From NCBI GenBank assembly GCA_002369515.1, contig DFFM01000035.1, forward strand, positions 1 through 43,379: a DNA stretch of 43,379 nucleotides. The letters are read 5' to 3'. This document shows positions 8,994 through 16,379 of this stretch, in pieces (position 1 is the first letter of the stretch; every line of letters starts with the position of its first letter). Both the position numbers and the translations under genes were made by a program. The stretch comes from Prevotella sp. UBA3776 (GTDB lineage Bacteria > Bacteroidota > Bacteroidia > Bacteroidales > Bacteroidaceae). The notes beneath the pieces were generated by a model. It was not told the DNA's origin and did no database searches. It was given only the letters and a program-made list of their open reading frames with translations.

Positions 8994-10163
8994 TTGCAAA
9001 TCTTAAAAGACATATTTCGGGTAGCAGTGCGTGAGGTAGGGTTTCTGAAAAACAACCACATGTACTTCTTCTGCATGATTGTGTTCCCCATCATGACCAC
9101 CCTCTTCTTCACGTCGATGATGAACAAGGGGCAGCCTCTGGAAATGCCAGTGGGCGTGGTCGATATGGACAACTCGGCCACCAGCCGTGCGCTCATACGC
9201 AGGCTCGACGCGTTCCAGACCTCGAAGGTGGTTTCGCACTACCCCAACATCAACGAGGCGCGTGAGGCCATCCAGCGCAATGAAATCTATGCCTTCCTCT
9301 TCATTCCCGAACACATGGCCGACAATCTGCTGGCGGCAAGACAGCCCAAGATATCGTTCTACTATTCGATGACCACCTTGGCTGCCGGTTCGCTGCTGTT
9401 CCGCGACTTGAAGACCGTCTCTACGCTGGGTTCGGCAGCCGTTGGACAGGCCACCATGACCGCTAAGGGCTACACAAGCCAACAAATACGCACGTTTCTA
9501 CAACCCATCGCCATCGACCTGCACCCGCTCAACAACCCGATGGTGAACTACAGCATCTATCTCACTTCGATGCTCATACCGGGTGTGCTCATGCTGTTCA
9601 TGTTTCTCATTACAGCCTACAGCATTGGTACCGAACTGAAGTTCAAACGCTCAAAAGACTGGATAGCCACCGCCAACGGCAACATACACGTGGCACTGAT
9701 AGGCAAGCTGTTGCCACAGTTTCTTGTCTTCATCACCATCATGTATGCCTACATGTACTACGTGTTTGGTGTGCTCAACTTCCCCCACCCCGGCGGAGTG
9801 TGGACCATCATGATGCTCGGTTTGCTGGCAGTGCTGGCATCCCAGGCTTTCGGTGTGTTCGCCTTCGGCATCATGCCGTCGCTGCGCATGTCGATGAGTA
9901 TCTGCTCACTCTGGGCAGTGCTCAGTTTCACCACTGCAGGTGCGGCTTTCCCTCTGTTCGCCATGGACAGCCCCATCAGGGCCATCGCCCAGTTGTTCCC
10001 GCTGCGCCACTACTACATGATCTACCAGATTTCCGTGTTCAACGGCTATCCCCTCTCTTACGCATGGATCAACGTGGCGGCTATGACCGCGTTCATTTGT
10101 CTGCCAGTGTTTGTCACGGGCAACATCAAGAAAGCCATGCTCGAATATGTGTATATTCCTTAG
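8994..10163 (+). CDS. ABC-2 type exporter permease (first of two)
   Basis: The 389-residue protein has the YhiI/YbhR-type layout. A cytoplasmic N-terminus and TM1 (about 23-42) are followed by a large periplasmic domain (about 45-175, starting PVGVVDMDNSATSR) and five C-terminal transmembrane helices. The start is a TTG codon at 8994; the first ATG would begin inside TM1 (MYFFCMIVF), so TTG is preferred because it keeps the amphipathic segment LKDIFRVAVREVGFLKNN. It pairs with the paralogous permease 53 bases downstream. No ATP-binding subunit is encoded in the operon. Confidence 0.9.
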   Translation: MQILKDIFRVAVREVGFLKNNHMYFFCMIVFPIMTTLFFTSMMNKGQPLEMPVGVVDMDNSATSRALIRRLDAFQTSKVVSHYPNINEAREAIQRNEIYAFLFIPEHMADNLLAARQPKISFYYSMTTLAAGSLLFRDLKTVSTLGSAAVGQATMTAKGYTSQQIRTFLQPIAIDLHPLNNPMVNYSIYLTSMLIPGVLMLFMFLITAYSIGTELKFKRSKDWIATANGNIHVALIGKLLPQFLVFITIMYAYMYYVFGVLNFPHPGGVWTIMMLGLLAVLASQAFGVFAFGIMPSLRMSMSICSLWAVLSFTTAGAAFPLFAMDSPIRAIAQLFPLRHYYMIYQISVFNGYPLSYAWINVAAMTAFICLPVFVTGNIKKAMLEYVYIP

Positions 10164-10206
10164 GGAGTTAAGAGTTAGGAGTTACGAGATAAGAGTTAGG
10201 AGTTAA
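10163..10206 (+). repeat. GAGTTAG-type repeats between the two permease genes
   Basis: Directly after the TAG stop of the first permease come units GGAGTTA, AGAGTTAG, GAGTTACGA and AGAGTTAG, ending just before the next start region. This is the same unit as at 6283-6350. Confidence 0.75.
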
Positions 10207-10216
10207 AAGAAGAAAT

Positions 10217-11491
10217 ATGGCAATTTCACGATATATACAAAGAGTCAGAGAAGGCATCCACGACATGTGCTACATCTGGGCAAAGGAGATGAAAGCCACC
10301 GTTCAAGACGAGGGTGTGCTCATTTTCTTCATTCTCGTTCCTATGCTTTATCCGCTGCTCTATTCTTGGGCCTACAACAACGAGGTGGTACACGACGTTC
10401 CTGTTGCCATTGTCGATATGTCGCACAGTCATCTCAGCCGTCAGTTCATTCGTCAATACGACGCGTCGCCCGACACCAAGGTGGCCTATTACTGCAACAA
10501 TCTGGAAGAGGCCAAGGAACTGGTGGGCAGACAGGTGGTGAGAGGCGTAGTGCTCATCCCCGCCGATTTCGACCGCAACATCAACCGCATGCAACAAGGC
10601 CACATCGCCGTTTATTGCGACATGAGCTTCATGATGGCCTACAAAGCCGTTTACCAAACGGCCATGGCCGTTTCGAGCAACATAAACAAGGATATACAAA
10701 TAAAGGTTTCGGGCAATTACACCAACCGCGAAGACCAGATATCCACCCAGCCTCTGGCCTTCGACGAAGTGCCCATTTTCAACCCCACAGGCGGTTACGG
10801 CAACTTCATCATCCCGGGCGTTCTCATTCTCATCATCCAGCAGACGCTGGTGCTGGGCATCGGGCTGTCGGCTGGAACAGCCCGCGAAAACAACCGCCAC
10901 CGCGACCTAGTGCCCATGAGCCGCCACTACAACGGCATATTCCGCATTGTTCTCGGAAAGTCGATGTGCTATTTCATGGTTTACGCCATCATTGCCGCCT
11001 ATCTGACGCTGGTGGTTCCACGACTGTTCCATTTCACGGCCATCCCCCATCGCAGCGCCCTCTTCGGCCTGATGCTGCCCTACGTGCTGGCCTGCATTTT
11101 CTTCGGAATGTTCATTTCGTGTATGGTGCGCTTCCGCGAAAATGTCATGCTGCTCATCGTGTTCATGTCAGTGCCTTTGCTTTTTCTTTCGGGCGTTTCC
11201 TGGCCCCAGAGCGCCATTCCCGGTGCCTGGCGTTCGGTGGCTGCATTGTTCCCCAGCACGTTCGGTGTGCGTGGTTACGTGCGTTTGAGCAGTATGGGAG
11301 CTTCGCTCGAAGATGTCAAGACAGAATACCTCGTGCTTTGGGCGCAATCGCTCATCTATTTCTTCCTCACGTGTGCGGTTTACAGTTACCAGTTGCACCA
11401 GGCCCGCACCCACGCTCTGTCTGAAATCGACAAGATGAAGGAACGCATCCAGAAAGCCAGACAAAAACTAAAGAGCAGAGTAAAGAGTTAG
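10217..11491 (+). CDS. ABC-2 type exporter permease (second of two)
   Basis: This 424-residue paralogue of the preceding permease has TM1 at about 35-55 (EGVLIFFILVPMLYPLLYS) and the conserved VPVAIVDMSHSHLSRQF at the start of the periplasmic domain. Five C-terminal helices and a basic cytoplasmic tail (MKERIQKARQKLKSRVKS) complete it. With the first permease it should form a heterodimeric transmembrane unit served by the HlyD and TolC proteins. Its TAG stop lies inside the GAGTTAG repeat tract. Confidence 0.9.
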   Translation: MAISRYIQRVREGIHDMCYIWAKEMKATVQDEGVLIFFILVPMLYPLLYSWAYNNEVVHDVPVAIVDMSHSHLSRQFIRQYDASPDTKVAYYCNNLEEAKELVGRQVVRGVVLIPADFDRNINRMQQGHIAVYCDMSFMMAYKAVYQTAMAVSSNINKDIQIKVSGNYTNREDQISTQPLAFDEVPIFNPTGGYGNFIIPGVLILIIQQTLVLGIGLSAGTARENNRHRDLVPMSRHYNGIFRIVLGKSMCYFMVYAIIAAYLTLVVPRLFHFTAIPHRSALFGLMLPYVLACIFFGMFISCMVRFRENVMLLIVFMSVPLLFLSGVSWPQSAIPGAWRSVAALFPSTFGVRGYVRLSSMGASLEDVKTEYLVLWAQSLIYFFLTCAVYSYQLHQARTHALSEIDKMKERIQKARQKLKSRVKS

Positions 11492-11583
11492 AAGTTAGGA
11501 GTTAAGAGTTAAGAGTTAGGAAACGACCCTTGATGAAAACAACTCTCAACTCTCAACTCTTAACTCCTAACTCTTAACTCCTA
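11484..11583. terminator. Bidirectional hairpin built from GAGTTAG repeats
   Basis: The permease (plus) and mrp (minus) genes converge here. Left of a loop of about 20 bases (around 11521-11540) lie GAGTTAG/GAGTTAA units; right of it lie the complementary CTCTTAACTCCTAACTC units. The two arrays pair over about 35 bases with few mismatches. The structure could end transcription from both sides, though neither side has a long U-tract. Both stop codons (TAG on plus, TAA on minus) fall inside the repeat units. Confidence 0.65.
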
Positions 11584-12683
11584 TCCACTCCCACTATCTG
11601 CGTAGGTGGTTGTTCGCGGTTGCGGCGGTTGACCGTCGTAACGACGGCCTGTGCCAGATTGAGATAGGCCAGCTGCGTTGCGGTGACGTTGTCGGTTTGT
11701 GCAGCGGTGGGCACACCGTCGTCGGAACTCTCGCAGATGGACTGCACCAAGGGAATCTGAGCCAGCAAGGGCACCTTCAGTTGCTCTGCCAAATTCTTCA
11801 CCCCCTCGCGTCCGAAGATGTAATAACGGTTTTCGGGCAGTTCGGCTGGCGTAAACCACGCCATGTTCTCCACCAACCCCAAGATGGGGACATTCACCTT
11901 GTCGTTGCGATACATATCCACGCCCTTGCGCACATCGGCCAAGGCCACTTGCTGCGGTGTTGAAACAATGATGGCGCCGGTAATGGCCAGCGTCTGCAGC
12001 AGCGTCAGATGGATGTCGCTGGTGCCTGGTGGCGTGTCGAGAACAAAATAGTCGAGCTCGCCCCAATTGGCATCGGCAATGAGCTGCTTCAGCGCATTCG
12101 ATGCCATGCCGCCGCGCCACAGTGTGGCCGTGTCGGGGCTGACAAAGAAACCTATGCTCAGCAGTTTCACGCCATATCGCTCGATGGGCACTATCATGTC
12201 GCGCCCATCAACATGCTCGGCGTACGGACGCGCATCCTCCACGCCAAACATCTTGGGCATAGACGGACCGAAGATGTCTGCGTCGAGCAATCCCACTTTG
12301 TAGCCCAGTCGGGCCAGCGAAATGGCCAGGTTGGCGGCCACCGTGCTCTTGCCTACCCCACCCTTGCCCGAACTGACGGCAATGATGTTCTTCACTTGGG
12401 GCAGCAACTTGCCCACTTCCGGACGCGGTTTCGACTTGAACTCAGTTTCAATCTGCACTTCCACGTCTTTCGACACATGGTAGTGGATGGCAGCCTCAGC
12501 AGCCTTGACCGTCGATTTCAGGAAGGGGTCGGTGTCGCGAGGAAACTCCAGCACCACCTTCACCTTCATGCCGTTGATACTCGGAGTGTCGGCCACCATG
12601 CCGCTCTCCACCAGATTTTTCTTCGTGCCGGCATAGGTAACCGTTGCCAGCGCGTCCATAATTAGTTTGGGATACAGAGTCAT
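11574..12683 (-). CDS. Mrp/NBP35-family Fe-S cluster carrier ATPase
   Basis: The 369-residue cytosolic P-loop ATPase has an N-terminal MIP18/DUF59 domain (about 8-85). The Mrp ATPase domain carries the deviant Walker A SGKGGVGKS at 105-113, DADIFGPSMPKMFG near 145, and LDTPPGTSD. Family members load Fe-S clusters onto apo-proteins. The usual CxxC cluster motif after GLVENM is missing; the segment reads GLVENMAWFTPAELPENRYY, a variant seen in Bacteroidetes. An alternative start is the Met at residue 9 (MDALATVTYAG). The last codons overlap the GAGTTAA repeat. Confidence 0.92.
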   Translation of the reverse strand: MTLYPKLIMDALATVTYAGTKKNLVESGMVADTPSINGMKVKVVLEFPRDTDPFLKSTVKAAEAAIHYHVSKDVEVQIETEFKSKPRPEVGKLLPQVKNIIAVSSGKGGVGKSTVAANLAISLARLGYKVGLLDADIFGPSMPKMFGVEDARPYAEHVDGRDMIVPIERYGVKLLSIGFFVSPDTATLWRGGMASNALKQLIADANWGELDYFVLDTPPGTSDIHLTLLQTLAITGAIIVSTPQQVALADVRKGVDMYRNDKVNVPILGLVENMAWFTPAELPENRYYIFGREGVKNLAEQLKVPLLAQIPLVQSICESSDDGVPTAAQTDNVTATQLAYLNLAQAVVTTVNRRNREQPPTQIVGVDRS

Positions 12684-13045
12684 ATTATGTTGTTTTTCCA
12701 GTTTTCATCTTTTCAAGGCCATCATCGACCGTCGGCCATTTGGCCGACATGGCCGCCCTTTTCGGCCTCCCTGTTTTTCGACGTGCAAATTTACGGAGAA
12801 TAATCCGATTCGCTCCCCTTTTCTTGGTAAAAAAAGCAAAAAAGAAGGCATGAACGAGAAAGTGTGTAAAAAAGTGTAACGATTTGCTTGTTCGTTTTGG
12901 CCAAGTTGCCTACTTTTGCAGCGTCAGAACGACAAAAAGGGCGATTCTAGATGTGCCCCAACGTAAGCCCCATCGGGCCAACCACACTGACAAACAACAA
13001 GTAATCACTGAACAGAAAACCTAACAAAAAGAAAGGAAAAAGAAA
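12684..13045. other. Divergent region between mrp and the TonB-C gene
   Basis: No gene is seen in this 362-base gap. The mrp side holds a possible -7 element on the minus strand, TAAATTTG (12786-12793), without a recognisable -33 box. A GGCC-rich stretch follows, with a perfect hairpin GTCGGCC-ATTT-GGCCGAC at 12731-12748 that would lie in the mrp 5' leader. The plus side holds TACTTTTG at 12911-12918, listed separately. Confidence 0.55.
12887..12918 (+). promoter_or_regulatory. Probable promoter of the TonB-C / TPR regulator operon
   Basis: TACTTTTG at 12911-12918 fits TAnnTTTG exactly. The -33 element is weaker: CTTG at 12887-12890 gives a 20-base spacer. The leader to the ATG at 13046 would be about 120 bases. 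Confidence 0.5.
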
Positions 13046-13450
13046 ATGAAAAAACAATTCGTGCTCACCCTGCTGATGATGTTCATTGCCACCGCTGGCA
13101 TGGCACAGAGCAAACAGACCAAAGTCTCGAACGACAAAGTATATGACGTAGTTGAAATCATGCCGCAATTCACTGGAGGGCAAGTAGAACTGATGAAATA
13201 TCTGAGCCAGACCGTGAAATATCCGGCCGACGCCGAGAAAAAGAAGGCTGAGGGCCGAGTGATTGCCACCTTCATCGTCAACAAGGACGGCAGCATCAGC
13301 GACGCCAAGGTGGTGAAATCAGTATTCCCCAGCCTCGACGCCGAAGCCCTGCGCGTCATCAACGCAATGCCCAAGTGGGCACCAGGCAAGCAGAATGGCA
13401 AACCCGTCAGAGTGAAATACTGTGTGCCCATCACGTTCAAGCTGAACTAA
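13046..13450 (+). CDS. Small exported protein with TonB C-terminal domain
   Basis: The 134-residue protein has a cleavable-looking signal peptide (about 1-20, ending GMAQ) followed almost at once by a TonB_C fold (about 45-133). Motifs include PADAEKKKAEGRVIATFIVNKDGSI, LDAEALRVINAMPKWAPGKQNGKPV and a final hydrophobic strand VPITFKLN. It lacks the Pro-rich linker and uncleaved anchor of classical TonB, so it is unlikely to energise outer-membrane receptors in the normal way. It lies 15 bases before the TPR-HTH gene and may work with it. Confidence 0.85.
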   Translation: MKKQFVLTLLMMFIATAGMAQSKQTKVSNDKVYDVVEIMPQFTGGQVELMKYLSQTVKYPADAEKKKAEGRVIATFIVNKDGSISDAKVVKSVFPSLDAEALRVINAMPKWAPGKQNGKPVRVKYCVPITFKLN

Positions 13451-13465
13451 CCCTCGGGAAACAAC

Positions 13466-15118
13466 ATGAAGCGAATCATCATACTTTCTCTCTCTATCCT
13501 TTTGGTCGGCTGCTCGCGAGAACAGCCGACCAACACAGCGTTGCTCGAGGCCGAACAGTTTGTCCACACCGCCCCGCAAAAGACGCTGGAAATCATCTAT
13601 GACACCGACACCGCCGGCATGGCCGAGGCCGACATGGCACTCTACGGGCTGCTGCTCACCGAAGCCACCCAGAAGTCGGGCGTCGTGCTTGCCACCGATT
13701 CGCTCATGGTTCGCAGCCTCAAGTTCTTCCAACGCAACGGCAACCGCGAACGCTATGCCCGCACACTGTTGCGGAAGGGTATCATGGACTATTCGCGCCA
13801 GCAATATGCCGATGCCATCAGTTACATCAAACAAGCCGAGCAACTGGCCAAACGCGAGGACAAATGCGAACTGCTGTACGACGTTTACAGCACACTGGCC
13901 GACATCAATGCCGAGACCAACGGGCTGGACAAGGCACTGCACTACTACCGGCTGGCACTCGACGCTGCGCACGAAGCCAACAATCCCAACTGGCAGGCGC
14001 TGGCCATGGCACAACTGGCCACCATCCATGGCCGTGCAGGCGACAATGCATGGAAGAACACCTATATCTCCAAATGCCAGCCACTGCTCAAACTCATCAG
14101 CCGCCACGAGCGCGCCGTGGTGCTCACTGCTCTGGCCGACCTGAACATGCGCATCGGCTACACGCTGACCGCCAAGCAGCAGTTAGAGGAGGCTTTCCTC
14201 TTGGAACAGCTGCAAGAAACATGTCTGCTCATGGGCGACCTCTGCCAGCAGAAGAAAAACATGAAAGAAGCGGTTGACTACTGGTACATGGCCCTCAACG
14301 GCATAGACCAGCACGCCAAGACCGAAGCTTACAAAAGACTCATCGACCACTTCGACCGACAAAAGGACTACGTCCGCACGGCTGACCTCAGCCAGCGGCT
14401 GAACAGGCTCTATGCCTCAACTGGCAACCTGCAAAAACCCTATGACCTGGCCACTCTGCAAAACCAGTTCGAGGCCGACGTGCGCAGCCGACAATTCTAC
14501 AGGGGAATCATCGCGCTGCTCTCCACTGTATTGGTGCTGTTTGTCACCGTGGCGCTGCTCGTGCTCTACCACCGCCGCCGCATGAACCACTTTCATCGCA
14601 TCATCGACCAACTGAACAATGACTACGCCACCGACCTGGCACACTACCGCCACATGCAAACCGAACTGGCCGACATGCAGCAACAAAAAATGGCCGACGC
14701 ACAGCGCATCAGCCAGAAACAGCGGGAAATTGAACAGTTGGAACAGAAACTCGCCGACTACCAGGAGGACCGCCAGCGACCACAGCACTGGAACGTGGAG
14801 AACTCGCTGCTCAACGCCGAGCCCGTGTATCATCTGCACACGCTCGCAGCCAAGGGAAGAAATGCTTCGCATGACGACTGGCAAGAAGTGTATGCACTCA
14901 TGCCCAACTTCATGGCCAAGCTCAGCCGCTACGACCTCAGTGCAAAGGAACAGAGCGTCTGCGCGCTCGTCAAACTGCGCTTCATCCCCTCCGAGATGGC
15001 CTCACTCACCAGTTCGTCGCCACAATCCATCACCAACCTGCGGGTGAGACTTCACGAGCGCATCTTCGGCTGCAAGGGCGGAGCCCGCGACTTCGACCAA
15101 AAGATAAGAGCCCTCTGA
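13466..15118 (+). CDS. TPR membrane protein with C-terminal HTH (putative sensor-regulator)
   Basis: The 550-residue protein starts with a lipoprotein-like signal (LVGC, Cys16). About eight helical TPR-like repeats follow (about 25-330, for example YADAISYIKQAEQLAKRED and LDKALHYYRLALDAAHEA). A transmembrane helix (about 345-367) ends in HRRR, then comes a coiled coil (about 375-440) and a C-terminal helix-turn-helix (about 485-545, YDLSAKEQSVCALVKLRFIPSEMASL). The layout matches Bacteroidetes TPR regulators with a periplasmic TPR sensor and a cytoplasmic LuxR-like DNA-binding end. The signal and DNA target are unknown. Whether the N-terminus is lipidated or a plain signal peptide cannot be settled here. 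Confidence 0.87.
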   Translation: MKRIIILSLSILLVGCSREQPTNTALLEAEQFVHTAPQKTLEIIYDTDTAGMAEADMALYGLLLTEATQKSGVVLATDSLMVRSLKFFQRNGNRERYARTLLRKGIMDYSRQQYADAISYIKQAEQLAKREDKCELLYDVYSTLADINAETNGLDKALHYYRLALDAAHEANNPNWQALAMAQLATIHGRAGDNAWKNTYISKCQPLLKLISRHERAVVLTALADLNMRIGYTLTAKQQLEEAFLLEQLQETCLLMGDLCQQKKNMKEAVDYWYMALNGIDQHAKTEAYKRLIDHFDRQKDYVRTADLSQRLNRLYASTGNLQKPYDLATLQNQFEADVRSRQFYRGIIALLSTVLVLFVTVALLVLYHRRRMNHFHRIIDQLNNDYATDLAHYRHMQTELADMQQQKMADAQRISQKQREIEQLEQKLADYQEDRQRPQHWNVENSLLNAEPVYHLHTLAAKGRNASHDDWQEVYALMPNFMAKLSRYDLSAKEQSVCALVKLRFIPSEMASLTSSSPQSITNLRVRLHERIFGCKGGARDFDQKIRAL

Positions 15119-15181
15119 CAACAGCCTCATCCTCCAACAACGGAGACTGGGAACACATACAACCTTCAACCACCTCTACAC

Positions 15182-16270
15182 ATGAAAAGAACCATCACCG
15201 CCGTCATGCTCCTGCTGGGCATGACCCTGACAAACTTTGCCCAAAACGCCGTCGCCACAGATGATGGCATGAACGACAAAGCCCACCAACTGTTCTGCCA
15301 AGGCGAAAAGTACATGGCCGACTACGACTTGTTTCATGCCATCCAATGGTTTGAACAGTCGCTGTATGCACAGCCATCACTCAAGGCCACACGGCGTTTG
15401 GCCGAATGCCATTTCAAGACGGGCAACTACAAGCAGGCTCTGCACGTTGCAGCCACCCTGCCCAAAGACAGCCTGACCCATGACGACATGCGTCTGCACT
15501 ATTTCTGCCACGCCCGAATGAAGACGCTCGACTCGCTCTTTGCTTGGGGAAATCGCATTGTCGGCAGCTTCCCAATGGATGCCGAGGTGGTGGCCGACAT
15601 GGCACGCCACTACATCGAGTCGGAAAAACCAGCACTGGCCCTGCAGTTGACCACAGAATACTGGCAGCACGACTCCACCAACGTCTATGTAAACCGGCAG
15701 AGGGGCTACGCACAATATCTGAACAGCCTCTACCCCGAAGCCATCAACACATACGAACAACAGCTAGCCAGAGGCGACAGCAGCCTGATAGTACTCTTCC
15801 CGCTGGGCATGAGCTACTATCTCACCAACGACCGGCCTCATGCCTACGAACGGCTGAAACAGGCAGCCCGAGTAAGCAATTACAGCAACGCCACCTGTAT
15901 GGCCAAACTAGGCATCGTGGCCACACAAATGGGAAGGGCAAAGGAAGGAATCGAAGCGCTGGAAAAGGCCATCCGCCTGTTCACTCCCGAGACTGAGGTG
16001 ATGGCCATGATCTACGAGAACCTGGGCGACGCCTATCTGCAAGACGGCAAAATGAAAGAAGGTGCCGAGGCTTACAGCCACTGTCTGGACCACCATCCCG
16101 AAAAACCTTACTACATCTACTACGAAATGGCACAGGCCTATGGTGCCTTGCACGACAAGGCAAGCGAGCGCAAGTATCTCAAGCTGTTTCTCGAAGAAAC
16201 CAAGAAACTGAAATCGCTCGACGGTTTGGAAGAAGCCATTCAATACGCCAATCGAAAGACCGGAACATAA
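15182..16270 (+). CDS. Exported TPR-repeat protein
   Basis: The 362-residue protein has a signal peptide (about 1-21, ending TNFAQ) and is then almost entirely TPR repeats. Examples are AIQWFEQSLYAQPSLKATRRLAECHFKTGNYKQAL near 45-85 and the ENLGDAYLQDGKMKEGAEAYSHCL segment near 280-303. It is probably a periplasmic or outer-membrane-associated scaffold. It follows the TPR-HTH regulator by 63 bases, so the three plus-strand genes from 13046 may form one operon. No catalytic domain was seen. Confidence 0.87.
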   Translation: MKRTITAVMLLLGMTLTNFAQNAVATDDGMNDKAHQLFCQGEKYMADYDLFHAIQWFEQSLYAQPSLKATRRLAECHFKTGNYKQALHVAATLPKDSLTHDDMRLHYFCHARMKTLDSLFAWGNRIVGSFPMDAEVVADMARHYIESEKPALALQLTTEYWQHDSTNVYVNRQRGYAQYLNSLYPEAINTYEQQLARGDSSLIVLFPLGMSYYLTNDRPHAYERLKQAARVSNYSNATCMAKLGIVATQMGRAKEGIEALEKAIRLFTPETEVMAMIYENLGDAYLQDGKMKEGAEAYSHCLDHHPEKPYYIYYEMAQAYGALHDKASERKYLKLFLEETKKLKSLDGLEEAIQYANRKTGT

Positions 16271-16271
16271 G

Positions 16272-16333
16272 GCGCAAAAAGAGGAGCGGGGCAGGAAAAG
16301 CAAAGTGCTTTTTTCTGCCCCGTTCCTCTGCGT
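16272..16333. terminator. Bidirectional Rho-independent terminator
   Basis: Between convergent genes, CGCAAAAAGAGGAGCGGGGC pairs with the downstream complement GCCCCGTTCCTCTGCG around a core of GAAAAGCA/TGCTTTTTTC. The GC-rich stem is flanked by A and T runs on both strands, so it can end both the TPR transcript (plus) and the BspA-like transcript (minus). Confidence 0.8.
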
Positions 16334-16379
16334 AATGCCCATGGTGGCGTCGTCGAGACTAGCCACCGCGCAGCCCGAG

